A stretch of DNA of 64,000 nt from Musa acuminata AAA Group (GCF_036884655.1 NC_088357.1:44293501-44357500), one strand, 5' to 3'; counted from the first letter of the stretch, positions 35,950-49,755 are shown. Numbers and translations: made by a program. Notes: generated by a model not told the origin, from the letters alone.

Positions 35950-38293
35950 ATGGTATGTAATGTTACCATAATTTGAAAAACTTTTATCTTTACTGGCATT
36001 TGTTTTTAGCAAATTCTTTCCTCATTATTTTATATATCACTTGAAATCTTATCAGGCTAGGTAAACTTAGTACCACTATTCATTCTTTCCTTAACACACA
36101 TACTAGCTGTTCACCCATACATGGAGAACATATAGTAGGTCGCACCCTCTTAAGATCGGTATCCTTTCCCATTCAAGTTGCATTCTTTCTTATGGCATAA
36201 CAGCTAACTCCTTGCTACTTACATACGATGCAGCCTGCCATTATGGGCAACCACTGATAATCTTGATAAAATTTTTGATGCATGCTGATTTACTTGTCTG
36301 TTAGACTTGAGTTCAGTAAACTAATCTTTTAGGAGGTTCTTCGTGTCTATTTTTGGTTTTCCAAATCTTTAATACATAGAGGTTGACCACAGATAATCAA
36401 GTTCTCATCACTAATTAAAGGATCCCTAAAAAATGTTTGCTCTAGCTCAATAGTCTATATACTCTGCATACTTTTGTGAGGAGAAAAGGTCCTTGCAATT
36501 GACTATTGGAAAGCTATGAAGCATAATATTTAAGATGGATTGAGTTTGGGGTCAAGGGCAGCAAACTCAACAGATATTAACTTTTAAATCTTTTTTACCA
36601 TTTGTTGACAGCCAATAGCTGTTGACATTTGTCCAGATTAAAAAATAAAAAAAATCCTGTTTTGATTTTTTTAATCTTTTTTTACCTTTTGCTTTTTATT
36701 GTTGATTACTTAGTTGTTCTATAATAAATCATTATTTTCTTCTTCTTGTATCAGTTTTTTGGGGGATTTAATTATTATGGGAATTCATTCGAGCAGACTT
36801 ACCGTTGTTATCCAGCTTCATTCATTGATAAGGTTTGTGATTCTTCTCACTTCAAATTTTACTTATTGAGCTTTTTAGTCAAACCATAATATATAATATA
36901 TATTATCTTATTCTTGCATAAATTTGTTTTCTTGCTTTGAAAAATTAGGTGTATTTTTTTTCCAAAATAGCACCAAGTGTCAAAATAGAAGATATGACTA
37001 TCTGATGTAGGATTACTCCTCCAGGTAATAGAAATCTTTTTGGGACTATCATAATTGGCGAGCCACTCAACTGTCTGATTGGCCTTGTGCAAAATATGTT
37101 AGAAAGAATATCATTTCTAAACTTCAAAATCTGTGAGAGAAAATTGACGCTGAAGGCTCTTAGGTTGAGGCTGAAATTCTATCATCACCTCCTTGTCAAT
37201 TTGCTAGAATTTAACTAATACTGTTGAACTAAATTCCAAATCTGAAGGGCAGGTGTAGATTCAAAAAATAACTGCAGAAAGCAGTTGAAATACATGCTAC
37301 ATGGTTATCGGAAATTTGAACTCAAGATTATAAATCAAATATAGGTAAATTTCCACAATGATGCTTCCACATGAAAATAGATCTGAGGAACAATAATTAT
37401 ACACCAGCTCAGTTTCCATCGTGGCCACCTTTCCTCTATAATTACGTTTTAGTTTTGCAAGAATTGATTGGCATTTTTAGCTATTGCCAAATTATGAGGA
37501 TGGTGGTACCAGACCCAATAACTATTATTAGGAGCTAAAGGAAGAAAAGTGTCAGCTGTGCATATCATCTAACAGGGACTGAAGTGTACAAATTCTCTCC
37601 TTATCACAATTGTTATCAGAGATAATATAAGAGACACTGAAAAATGAGAGAATGAAAATGACATACAAGATCAGCAATTTATGAAAAATGGTATCAAATC
37701 TTAATGAATTTTAAAAAGTCAGACACCATTCCAAGTATCTGAACTTCTATTGTTCTTACTGATCTTCCTGAATTTGTTTAAAAGTTTTAAATATAGTATG
37801 AAGAAATGGTTTCCAACTCAAACTGCAACTGATAATTATTTTCTTCATACAATTGATTCAGTTATGATATATTTGCAATTTCTCTTTCATCCCTCTTGTA
37901 CACTTTTCTGATGCCTATTCTCTTCAAATTAGAGAATACCCCATTGGTGCTCATAAACATTTTGTTTTGATATTAGGGCAAGGCCATTAAATGTCTTTTC
38001 ATGGTGAATTATGGACCAAACCTATCTTCTTCTAAAAAGCTACAAAATAAGCTTGCTGTGACAGCTATTGGTGTCATGGAAATTAGTGCATAAACCATCC
38101 TCACGTAAACAATGAGGCAGTTAAAACATAAAGATCGATGCAACACCTGGATATAGGACTTCTCGGGCATCATTGCATCAGCCATGCAAGTTTTGTCAAG
38201 TAAACAGTGACAAAATCGATCAAACAAGATCATCATTGGCACCAAGGATTGAAATATTGTACCGTATCGGAGTTTCGACATTGAAGGATTGAA

Positions 38294-38375
<82 letters not shown>

Positions 38376-41300
38376 CGGCAGCGATGTCGCCTCTCTCCTC
38401 TCCCCAGGCGGGGCGACATCGTCGAGGTGATGTTGTAGAAAAATGAGGCGACATCGCGTTGCCTTTTTTGGCGATGTTGCTGAGGCAACGCAACGTCGCC
38501 TTTCCTGCTTGGGGAGAAATAGGCGACGTCGCATATTTATGTTATATATATATATATATATATAAATATATAATGCCGTTCAGTAGTGGGCAGTCCGTGT
38601 ACTGGTCTCCTAACGGACCGGTACGGGCGGTATTATTCAAAATTGTAATCCTTGATTGGCACCACTTTTTACACCTGAAGATCTATCATTATCTTCTCTG
38701 TCACCAACAACTATTATTTTTCCTTCTTTGTACTCTGAAGTGTCTCCTTGGAGCCCTAAGAGCCCTCGAATCAGTCAATAGCTTGTTGGAAGTTTCAACC
38801 TGCTATAATCACATTATGCAGCTTTAGACTAGCAGTCTGCCCCTTTACAGTCCATCTTAATAGCTAATTAGACGAGGAAAACTTCATCAGATCATCTAAG
38901 CAGTGAGACACATACACTTCAAGTTTAGTGAGGTTAGAGGTCATTGTGAACATGAGATCAATTTTTTTGACTCTGGCCATTGATGATCAAAAGAAAGAAA
39001 AGATCTTTCGGAACAAGTCCAAAAATTGTGTTTTTGGGTATCAATTTCTTTTTGTTGAAAGTGTGCAGATCTTGAAAATTATTACATTAACGAGGACTTT
39101 GTCTTCTATTGATGAAATTGGCTTTCTTCCTCAACATATGAAGACGGGAAAGAGAATGACAAAGTGAATTTAGGGGATGTGGTCTAGGGACATGATCAAT
39201 GCCCTTCTTCATAGGGACAAAGTGAATTTATGGGATGGAATTTATAGTGATAACAAAATTCTCAACTCCCATTTAGTTGAGTTGTGGTAGGAGATTGCTA
39301 ATTAACTCCTTCCACCATGTGCTGGTATTAAGAGGATTCAAATTTTTTCATTTGTTGTTAAAATTTAGATTTTTTATCAATATATTTAGTTGTTTATTAG
39401 GGAGTCTCTAGAGCCCAATTTGGAGTCTTCAGGGTGTTTAAAAGTCCTAATATGATTCTAGAATTTGATGAGATTACCGAAAAAGGAAAGGGTGGTTTTA
39501 ATTGCTTGAGGCACACCAAGGAATTATTATTTTCTTTTACAGTTCATTTACTGATAGTCGAGTGGCAACCTTTCTTTTTTTTTCATATTATTCTCTTATA
39601 GGGTGCTTGTTTTCCTCAATGAGTAGGAGAATACCTTGATAGAAGGGTCATGATACATTTACTGATAAAAATGATAATATTACATCTTTTATTAAGAAAA
39701 TAAATCAATCTCTTATATGTAAGTTTGACTATTAGAGAAACACACATTTCATGTTAGTAGTAAGGCATTACACTTTAAGTTTTCTAGGTTAGACATTATG
39801 AATGTGATATCAATTATTTTGATCTGGTCATTGATGATCAAAAGCAACAAAAATAAAATCTTTTGCAACAAGTTCAAAAGATTGTTTTTCGGATATCAAT
39901 TATTTTTGCTGAAAGTGTGCTGATCTTGAATATTAACATGAACGATGAAAATTGGCATTCTTATTTATGAAGAGGAGATGACATTGTTGTGTATTGTTTG
40001 TGGATTTAGAGGTGTTATCTCTTGGGTCACAGTTTTGTTGTGCAGAGTGGCAACATTGCACCATTACTTTTAGATGCGGAAGAAGCTTAATCCAAAGAAA
40101 GCTTGTTAGCAACTTTCTTGGCAAGTTCTATATGGGCCAAATAAAATCCAAGTTCCACATGAAGATCAGGGAACGAATGCCGAGAAATCCATAGGCATTG
40201 ACTCTAAAGCAATTGATTGAGGTTGATCTTGGTTCCAGGAGGGACTCATTTAGATAAAAGAGGAATCTGATGGCTGATGCTGTGACACGTTTGAGAAGGC
40301 ATGAACAACTTGCATTTTGAATTCTTGAGGGAGTTTCATGACACTTTTTGGGCAGTGACTATGCTTAAAGCCCTACTATCTTAAAGAGAGGATGGGGTAG
40401 GATGTGGAAAAGCATGTGCAGACATGCCTATCTTGTTAATAGGACAAGGTGGAGGGACAAAAGCCAATGGGCTTCTTGTAGCCTTTGCATGTGTTTAGAG
40501 CCACCTTAGGAGAGCATGTCACTGGACTCTATTTTCACTTTTCCAAAGATGAGGGATTTCAGATGAGGTTTGATGGTTGATCAACTCTCAAAGTATGATA
40601 CCTTCATTGTTAGCATCCAATATTTCTTAGCATGGAGGCTACAAAGTTGACCCTGAAGAGTGCCCAGGATTGCCATGGAATGACTAGGATGTGTGCTTCT
40701 TAGGATAGTTATGGATCAAACCATTCAAGTAGTTGAGATTATATCTTTTCACAAGTATTGCTCCTAGATGAATTGCTAGACATTATTCTCTCTTTTATAT
40801 TTGCTGCTATTTGTTAGTGTATTAACTTTAAACAGGGCTTTCCGACTGACAACCTATTTAAAGTGGTTAAGGTGAATTGAAGAGGAGGTTAAGACTTACG
40901 AATATTAACAAATGGACCAATTTGACGAGGAGGCCTCAAGACTTTTTTACATGCTACTTGATATGCAGTTTCATAGTTTACATGTTCGGTCCTCTTATGT
41001 CATACGAAGATTGTGTTAGGCAATGCAGTCACATGAAATTTTATCTATTTACTCTCTTTTGTGAACCAACTTGAGAAATATTCTGATCATTTATGAGGTT
41101 TCTATATTGCCGAAACTTGGAATGTTCTCAATGAATATTCATTCTCTTTCTTTCACTTAATAGTGTTGATGTTTTTCTTGAAGGATTGTTCTCCCCTTTT
41201 ACTTGTCCTTTTCAGCACCATATTGACATTACTATATATGCCCAATTTTCTGCAGTTTAAAATTAGAAGCCAAATCTAAGTTTTGATTATTTGGTTATTA

Positions 41301-43883
41301 GTTAGTGTCTCATTATGTACCCCGAATCTTTGGATAGTCTTTTTTGCAAAGTAGGGTTTTCATCTCTCACACTTGGAAAAACTAATATTTTCTAAATCTT
41401 TGAAGTTCGTACACCTTTTCCAATAAAGTTTGAAATGTTTGCACTCTTTATTTGTGATAAATTACTTAGGACATTGCTGTGTAGATTGGTGATTATTCTC
41501 AATTAATTTAAGTTTTGATTCCAAATAGTACCTGGAGATCAGAGAACTCTAGTGTTGTTATTTTGTGAAAACTAAAAAAATTGTCTATTTTGCTTCCAAG
41601 AGCACTTATACTCTGTCTATCTTTGCAGCCACAATTGGAGATAGGTGATAAAAGTAAGCAATTCATTCCTTAATTATCATCATACTTATTTGGAAATTTT
41701 CTTGTTTATGCTCTATAACCTCAGTGGCTTGTTTTGCTGTGTTCTCCCAGTTATAATGCCGCCTTCTGCTCTTGATCGTCTTGGTAAGATGAATTTTTGT
41801 CTTGCATTTTGTAGTAGTAGAAAGGTTTGTTTATTTCTTGGACAATTATCAATTTCTAGGTCCTATAATCTTGATGTTTTTATGTCCTTCACAGCTTCTC
41901 TACACATTGATTATCCAATGCTATTTGAGCTCCATAATGCTGCGACTGAGCGTGTTTCACACTGTGGTGTTTTGGAGTTCATTGCAGAAGAAGGCATGAT
42001 ATACATGCCATATTGGGTAAGCCATGATGAATATTCTCTTCCAGATGTTTTTTAGTTCATCTTTTAATGCAGGTTCTGAATGATCTTGTGATTACCCTTT
42101 TCTTTTTTGGATCATTCAGATGATGCAAAATTTACTTTTACAAGAGGGAGATATTGTCCGTGTCAAAAATGCCACCCTCCCCAAGGGTACATATGTGAAG
42201 CTGCAGCCTCACACAAAAGACTTTTTGGATATCTCAAACCCCAAGGCCATGTTAGTGAATCTTTTATCTGCTTTTCATTCTCTGCAAATGAGCACCTTCT
42301 ATATTGACTTCTGTAATTTCAGATCTGTCTTGATGCATTTGTTTTCTGCATATGTCATTTTCCTGATGTTGCTGGCAATTGCAGCAGAGGGACTAACATT
42401 TTCCTTTTGGGTTACTGCAGTTTGGAAACGACATTAAGAAACTTCTCATGTTTAACAACTGGTGACAGTATAATGGTAGCATACAATAACAAGAAATACT
42501 ACATAGATATCGTGGAAACAAAGCCCTCTTCTGCAATTAGCATTATTGAGACAGACTGTGAGGTTGATTTTGCTCCCCCGCTTGATTATAAAGAGCCTGA
42601 ACGGCCCCAAACTTCTTTAACAAGAAGCAATGCACCAGAACAAGGTTTTTTTTTTAATGCTTTTCATCTTCTCCTTAAAAGTGTTTTTCTTTTTATCCTC
42701 TTGTTAGTTCATGCCAATGTGAAGTCTTAATTTCCCCTTTTTCTGTTTGTCCTATCATTTTCATCTGTTTCTTTTCTCTTTCTTGCAATGTTTGTTGCTT
42801 TTAGTTGAAATTCATTGTAAGTTTGTAACTATATTTTATTATTGGCTGCAACCCTGGTGCAAAAAATTGGGATTTTCTTCAGTAGATTCAAGACAATATA
42901 TATGGTGCAAATTTAGTAACTTCAAATCAAGAATGACTACAGAAAAAGGTTTTATATCAGATTAAGTGGTGAGTTGCATATGGAGTATCTTGTCTAATAG
43001 CAGAAATAAGGAATTTGAAATAGATATTTGGCGTTTCCAATATGTATACAAGAATAAATTAACAAAACCATGCTGAATGTCCTCGTGAGCCTCTAATTAT
43101 TGAAATGCATTCTTGTTGGTTTGTTCTTTTCCTGTTATCACTTTGACATGCTCTAGATATCTGTTGATCATGTCGTATTTGTTTCTTTAATCAAATGTGA
43201 GCACCAATAAGTTGTGATGTTTTATTGCTTGATCTTGAATATACTTCTTTGCTATTAATGCTGGTGTTTCTATGTTCCATGTATAATTGATGGCTATCTT
43301 GAAATTTCAGCTCATCACGATCTGCAAAATGAAGCCGAAGTTGAAAAGAAATTTACCCCATTTGTGGGTGTTGGAAGAAGGTTGGATGGAAAGCCTTCTA
43401 AGGAGAATACTCCAAGTATTGGTTCCTCTGTGAAGGATAATAAATCCGAAACGATAGATGGTACGAAGCGGTTATCACCGTCCAATTCGGAAGGCAGCTC
43501 TTCTCGTCAAGCTAAGGGAAAGCTTATTTTTGGTTCAAATGCAAATCGTACTCCAAAAGAAGAACCAAAGGTAGTTACCCAAAGTTATTGAGTTTTGTGT
43601 CATTTGATGAGAAAACAAATGCATACTCGTATCTGATATTCCTAAATACTATCTTCCGAGTTTTGGAAACCCGTAGCTGTCTGTATTAGGCAAAATGTTA
43701 CTATATCAACGTTTTATTTTGGTAATGGGTTCTGTAGCTCTCTTTCCAACTCTATTTTAACTCCTAGTGTGTTTTTCATTGTTTTTGTAGGTTGCCCCCA
43801 AGGAAGCAAATGAACAACCTGAAAAGAAAGAAGAACCCAAGTTCCAGGCCTTTTCTGGGAAGAAATACTCATTGAAGGGTTAA
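35950..43883 (+). CDS. UFD1: UFD1, ubiquitin fusion degradation protein 1 (CDC48 adaptor)
   Basis: Nine coding exons join in frame to 322 aa: 35950-35952 (ATG only), 36755-36832, 41629-41653, 41751-41783, 41895-42016, 42120-42250, 42421-42644, 43311-43570 and 43791-43883. The N-terminal UFD1 double-psi barrel is clear: FEQTYRCYPASF, IIMPPSALDRL, HCGVLEFIAEEGMIYMPYW, LLLQEGDIVRVKNATLPKGT and ISIIETDCEVDFAPPLDYKEP. Two SHP-like CDC48-binding motifs follow, FVGVGRRLDG (223-232) and FSGKKYSLKG (313-322, the C-terminus). With NPL4 the protein recruits ubiquitylated clients to the CDC48/p97 ATPase for ER-associated and chromatin-associated degradation (family knowledge). The length is normal (about 310-320). 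Intron 2 is 4.8 kb and repeat-filled, and other introns are short. Confidence 0.95.
38243..38654. mobile_element. hAT-type MITE with perfect 8-bp target duplication
   Basis: Terminal inverted sequence CAAGGATT / AATCCTTG is flanked on both sides by ATTGGCAC (38235-38242 and 38655-38662). The element has a (TA)n tract (38294-38372), GC-rich GGCGACATCGTC-type palindromes and a CGGTACGGGCGGTATT end piece. It is the same family as 20426-20919 in inverted orientation. It lies in intron 2 of UFD1 and has no coding capacity. Confidence 0.8.
38905..39960. repeat. Two diverged direct copies of a segment of about 200 bp
   Basis: About 38915-39110 and 39765-39945 share, in order, CTTTAAGTTT/CTTCAAGTTT, TTAGA-TTATGAA, TGAGATCAAT-TTTTTGA, CTGG-CATTGATGATCAAAAG, ACAAGT-CAAAA, GGTATCAATT and GAAAGTGTGC-GATCTTGAA. 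The meaning is unknown. It may be part of the decayed retroelement that follows. Confidence 0.55.
39970..40720 (+). pseudogene. Dead gypsy pol fragment (RNase H to integrase)
   Basis: Broken frames show NLMADAV (about 40265; end of RNase H, usually N-x-x-ADALSR), then LREFHDTFWAVTMLK and WKSMCRHAYLV. These are followed by DKVEGQKPMGFL and LGEHVTGLYFHFSKDEGF (40,440-40,560), matching the plant gypsy integrase order C-Q-Q-D-K-V-E, P-W-E-S, D-F. Several stops and frame changes occur. It is different from the gypsy element at 26-32 kb, which has no pol. It sits in UFD1 intron 2. Confidence 0.6.
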
Positions 43884-45567
43884 TCAAGCGAAGTTGCTCT
43901 ATACATTCTCTTAGTATTTAAAAGGTTTTATAAACATATCATACTTTGACAAGTAAAGCACTCCTCTTTGGATCTTCTTAATGTATGATTTTAAGGTTTC
44001 ACCTGCCATATTCATGTTATTCTCTAGAAGCTGTTTCAGTCTATTGCTTTAATAAATTATCTACTATTATCTCAGTTGTTGTGAACATTCTGTATTTATG
44101 GTTTAGTTAATTATTTTCTTGAGCTTGATGTAATCCTTTGCTAATTTTGTCTAAAGGAGTATCAAGCATGGCATTGAGTTCAATTACTCCTGTATTTCTT
44201 ATTTTGTGTCTGAAAAAAGTTTCTCACATCATCCTCTTCGATAAAAGTATTGATGAAGCATGTTGTAGATCATGATAAACAACATAAATATCAATATGTT
44301 GATTGTCTAGATGATTTGTATTCGATAAAATATTCTTAGTCATTATGGAGGTTGTGTTGATAATTAAACACTTGTAAGTTTATATCTTTTTGCCAATGAA
44401 TTATAAACCACTCTCTCCTTTTAGTTTCCTAATTTCCTCCGCTTTCCGTAAAAGCCTTTTTTTTTAACTTTAGTTTCCATTCATTCTCAGAGACGACTTC
44501 TTTCTGCAAACACCGATTTCTCACCTTTATCATATTGTTCTCAAACATCACGATCAATGCACCAGAGATCCAACACTATTATCTTGATCAGGGAGGGAGC
44601 ACCACAGATTTCTCGAATCTAAACAATTTAAGTTTGTCTGTCGGAGCTTGGAACTTGTCAACATTTTGAAGAAATACTGATGCATGGCCATAATTAATCA
44701 AGCCAACGCAAAGCGTGAGATAAAAAAGAGGGCGAATGGATTCTTAGCAAAAGTATTTACTAGAACTCTATCCGATTGATTGAGCCTCACATTACGCCGA
44801 CTGAAAGATCATCTAGATAAATGCAGTACCTTCAAGTTGAAACAAAAGATAAGATTGAAACTTTGGATTAGGGCCATTACTGACAGGTCTTTTCATTATG
44901 TCATAACATCCTTATTTTCTTTTCATTTGTGACATGATGGAGGTTAAAAACACTCTTTCATAAATTTATGAAGTACTATTATTTTTCAGTAAATTTAAAT
45001 AACCTCATTTGGTTCTTTATCAATTTTTCGTTGTATTCATATTGATAGTAGTAATAAAAATTAAAATACGATATCCTATTTTAATCGTGAGTAGAATTGA
45101 TGTTATAAAAATAAAAGTACAATAGTGTATGATGAGTCTTGGATTACGTAGGACAATTAACTCGCATCACATGAATCATCCTCCTTTCCTTTCCACCAAC
45201 AACTAATAAGCGCACATACTAACCAAAGAAAGAGGACGCCATGAATCATTCGCATTCCACAACTTATTAATCTAATCCTCAACATCATTCCAAAACAGCG
45301 ACATCTCATCCAAAACCTCGGGCTATTGAATCCGCCCAATAAATTAAGAACACTAGGTAGTTATATTTCCTCTCAAATCCCTTTAGCTATCGTCGCATCA
45401 ACTTTCTCGTTCTTTTCCCACTCCACTAATGTATTTTATGTGGAAAGCCCCGCAAACACTCCTTTCGGTGATCGTTACGTTTCCTCATGGTTATAATGCC
45501 AGTATGGACAAGAAGTTGGCAATAAAGCGTTTATAGCTGTTTTGTTCTTACAAGTTTTGATATGTCA

Positions 45568-45569
<2 letters not shown>
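43884..45569. other. 3' flank of UFD1 and spacer
   Basis: The first 250 bases or so after the stop codon are likely 3' UTR. The rest, to 45569, is AT-rich with no gene or named repeat that I can support. Short frames at 45157-45339 have no recognisable content. Confidence 0.4.
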
Positions 45570-45634
<65 letters not shown>

Positions 45635-45644
45635 ATATATATAT
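45570..45644. repeat. Compound (CT)n(TA)n microsatellite
   Basis: About 16 CT units are followed by about 13 TA units, a short GTGTGT and a further TA run. Confidence 0.95.
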
Positions 45645-46351
45645 CGTGTGGCCACTTTGAGATCAAATAATGAGTGGAATGGGTCTTAGTCCAGCCAATA
45701 TATGTATGATACATGGTCTTTGGAGGGGAGCAATTGCACGCTAATAAATAAATTGGAGGACCACTTCGATGCTTGACTATATTTAAGAGTCTTCTACGTG
45801 TTGTCAAGGACACAGTGATGCACCTCTCTTTTAGGTGTGTCTTAAATGCGTTGCTGTTTCTCCCACAACATTGCTCAAGTCTTTTAGGGTATTATCACCA
45901 AGTCCTATCTTGAGTTGTGTTGTACCCTAACAAGTCATCATGATAAGGATCTTACAGAGAGAACACCTTGACCTTTTCTTCTTTTTTTTTTAGTTCTTTT
46001 TAGGAAGCTTCATTATAGCGAAAGGCATTGGCCTATTTCTTAGCTTTCTTTTATTATTGAGAGTAATATACAAGACGACGTAAACTTGCCACATGTTTAC
46101 CATCAACTTCATATTGCTGTTCATGAAGCTGCATGACAAAGACAAATTGTAGATGCTTAGGGTTTTAGGTATCCCAAAGTCCACCGATTCAACTTATGGA
46201 CATCCTAAAGACACAAAGATAGTTGAGTTTTCCTTAAATGTAAAAGCCATAGAACACTTAGAGATAGTGGTGTTTTGATATTGGAAAAAGATACATTATG
46301 AATCCTTACTAATTCAACATCTTAACCTTATAAAGGATAAATAGTTAAAGC
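45645..46351. other. Spacer without recognised genes
   Basis: This is AT-rich sequence with only short random frames. Nothing is supported here. Confidence 0.4.
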
Positions 46352-46825
46352 GATGATAGATATGTTAAAGTCTCTATTGGTTAGGTTACCTAATATTTTT
46401 TATAATTTATCAATGAGATTTGTGTTCTAACCCTTGAGAAATAGGTTTGTTACATTATCATCGTATCGGTATCTTGAGTGTGAAATCAACAAATATTCAT
46501 ATATTATAAATTTTCATACACTATCATCTTGTATCTCTTCATGAACATATCGAAAATGGAAAATATCATCCTTTAGTGAAAGTGAGGATCTTACGATGAT
46601 ATGATAAAGTCTTTATCAGTTAAGTTACTTAATATCTTTATAATTTATCAATGAAATTTGTGATCCTTAACCCTTCATAAATAGGTTTGATACACTACCA
46701 TCATACTAATATCTCGAGTGTGAAATCAACAAACATTCGTATATAAAAAATTTTCATGCATTTCATGCACTATTATCATATTTCTCTTCGTGAACATATC
46801 GAAAATGGAAAGTATCATCCTTTAG
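46352..46825. repeat. Two-copy tandem repeat of about 240 bp
   Basis: Landmarks recur in order 239-249 bases apart: AAAGTC (46367, 46606), TTATAATTTATCAATGA, ATAGGTTTG-TACA, TCGAGTGTGAAATCAACAAA and CATATCGAAAATGGAAA (about 46546, 46795). Part of each unit resembles the repeat family in the TAN intron at 2.94-3.36 kb. Confidence 0.75.
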
Positions 46826-49720
46826 CACAAAAAAAAAAAAGCCATAACCTGCATTTATTATTAGCAGTGCTAATATACTAAAATCCAAATACACCTTTTA
46901 GTATATTAGCAGTGCTTTCGTTATCGATACATAACCTGCATTTATTACCTATGCTATATTGGTTTGAAATTTCCTCCCAACGAAAACAAAATCCCTTTCG
47001 TTATTGATGCATATCCTCCGTTCGTTGTGCAAAATACGAACAAACATCAAAAGCATAACGCTGGATTGTAGAATACAACCATTTTGCATCCATCAATCGA
47101 CATCAACCTCCAAGCTCAATACAAAGTGGTCATCGACAAGGATGGGAATGAATCCTTAGTTCCATTAAGCATGTTGGTCCCGCCACATGATGGCGGGGCT
47201 TCTGCTTATGCCTATCAACATACTCGTTAATTAGATTTTAGATATACGCCATAAAAGATTAAATATTATATAAGTTCATATATTTTAGTAGTTATTAGAA
47301 TTTGTATAAAAGGTTGGGTGATGAGAATATCTTATGTGTTACTATTTTCATATGAGTTATTGGATTTTTGCATAATAAAATTCTTTTATGGACATACGCA
47401 TAAAGAGTAATAATCATTATTTGTAGTTTTCGACGTGAGCACGAGGGCTCGTTAGGAATAATTCATTTTGGGTGAGCTCATACGATTTTACGCGACTAGA
47501 ATGTGACTTTTTAGCTTATAAGATTTTGATTTTTTTTATTTTCTAAATCGACATAAAAAAACTAAATGTACTCATGAGATCTCGATAAAATAGTGAATCA
47601 AGTTTGGGAATCTATAGGATGAATATAACTATCAGTTTATTATAATGCAATTAATGCATTGATTATGAACTTGAATAGTCAAGTAAGTCTAATAATGGAG
47701 TTTACACCATTCATTAACAATGCGGCAACGAAGACCATTGGATTGAGGTAGGAGAGACAAAAGAGGAGGAGTGATTTTATTTGGTTGTCTTTCATGTCTC
47801 TCAAGTTAGCTTTTCCTGTTAGGTGTTATCTTGGCATTTCTTATGTGCATTTGGTATGAGGTGTCACACTCCTTGCAAGTTATTTCATGGAGGTGATTTC
47901 ATCGTAGGTAAACCACACACCATCGAATATTGCTTTTTTTATGTGGTGCTCACTTTTCGGTGTGTATTTTGTTATTTTATGCTTTTAATTGCTATACTTT
48001 AGTGGTAGGTCGTTCAAAAGAAGATTAAAAAGATCATATATATGGTAAGTATTTTAATATAAAAATTTGATATATTTAATATCGATAATACGAAACTATA
48101 ACATCTTTCACATAAAAAATAGTAAGATTAAGATTAACTCATAATGCTCTCTTTTTTTCGTTACTTAGACGTAAAAGCTTACCCGATAATTAAAATCTTA
48201 AACTCTAATATCCTTTTTTTTATACAAAATATAAATGATGAAGACATAATTCAAGCCTATTACTTTGCGATATATTGTTATTTACCAGCTAAGGATACCT
48301 TCTAAAAAATATATCAAATAAGGCAATATATCCAATATTTAAGATATAAAAATATATCGAATGAGTCTTCCAACCCTCAATCTTTGATAAATTAATCTAG
48401 TACATCACCACTAAATTAATATTTAAAATTTTATTTATATTTAAATAATTTTTTGATAATTTATTCTATATATATATATGGAATTATAAAAAAAAGGTTA
48501 TAACCTCATATTGGAAACACCTTAATTAGTATGTACGTAATCTAATTCCTACATTGATAATTTGCCTGCAAAAGTCGGTGTCAGACTTTTAATGATCCTC
48601 CAAAACCCGTTGGAATTGGGTCGACACTCGATAAACTCCACCTCACATATCATATAATTTGTACATGAAGATCAAATTATTGGGCATATATATATATATA
48701 TATATATTGTGTTTAGTATATAGGAAAAAATGATACCTAATCAAACCATTAATTAAATGCCGAAGGAACAAAAATCGAAGACAAAATGGACGCTATCGTA
48801 TCTTATTATTTTGGGGTGTCTAAAAAAAATAACTTCTAAATGCTTAATTATCGAAGAATACACATTCTTAATCAACAACTAACAGTTCGACATGTGGTCA
48901 TACACGCGACAGATTGATCGACACATTAAAAAGGCAGGACGTGTTTCTTTCCCTTCAATTAGCATGGCAAGGAGTGTGGGAGGTGGACACGTTGACTGTT
49001 GTTTCTTGTGGTCGGTTCATTATTTGCGTTGGCGAGAGGTGCATCGACTTGTGTTTCGTGTGGCACATTATTAGCACGGCGGGCAGAGCGTGGGAATCAA
49101 TTACTACCCTTCTAACACGCACGATTAATCCCTACGCTATTAATTTTACTTACTGTACAATGTAATGTATCTTAATTGTGATGGATCTCAGATTTGAATT
49201 CACGTGTGATCGTAATGTACTATACGTCTTCCGATTGTAGTATTGGCTATGTATTGATATGGGTAAGTAATAGTTGGGAAGGAAGAGAGAGGAGAGAGTA
49301 GAGCCAAAGCACGCGGTACTCAACCACCACCCACCTTCTTTTCCTTGCTCAACAAACCCTTTAAATGATACCATCAATTCCACCTCGTCGTCGAGCTCTT
49401 CACCAAAACCTCTCCATGTTTTTGGAAGCATCCCAATTCACACACCCATTTGCTTCTGTTTCTTTCTTTTTTGTTTGTTTATTCTTTCTGGTTTTGCCTT
49501 TTTAATCCTGCGGTAGTTGATCGTGTTAGCTATAAAATCCCGGTGGCATTGGGATTGGGACTGCGGATAGCGAGCAGTAAGCTTCCACCTGCTGCTTGTG
49601 GGCTCGCTGGTGGTGGTTGCGAGCTCCCCGCGGTACAAGCCAACCGTCGCAGGGTAAGAAGACACCCGACCGACACCGACATTGTTGCATATAGAGGAGG
49701 GAGGGTGAGGGCGGGGAGGC

Positions 49721-49722
<2 letters not shown>
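46826..49722. other. AT-rich intergenic region and BODYGUARD-like gene upstream region
   Basis: A fragment near 48,360-48,430 belongs to the CTCAATCTTTGATAAATTAAT-type repeat family seen elsewhere. There is a short (TA)n at about 48,684-48,706. From about 49,300 the composition changes to pyrimidine-rich and GC-richer sequence, which is probably promoter and 5' leader of the next gene. No other gene was seen. Confidence 0.4.

Positions 49723-49751
<29 letters not shown>
49723..49751 (+). repeat. (GA)n tract in the 5' leader just before the BODYGUARD-like start
   Basis: About 14 GA units end four bases before the ATG at 49755. GA/CT tracts are common in plant leaders and may influence expression, but this is not shown by the sequence alone. 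Confidence 0.8.
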
Positions 49752-49754
<3 letters not shown>

Positions 49755-49755
<1 letters not shown>

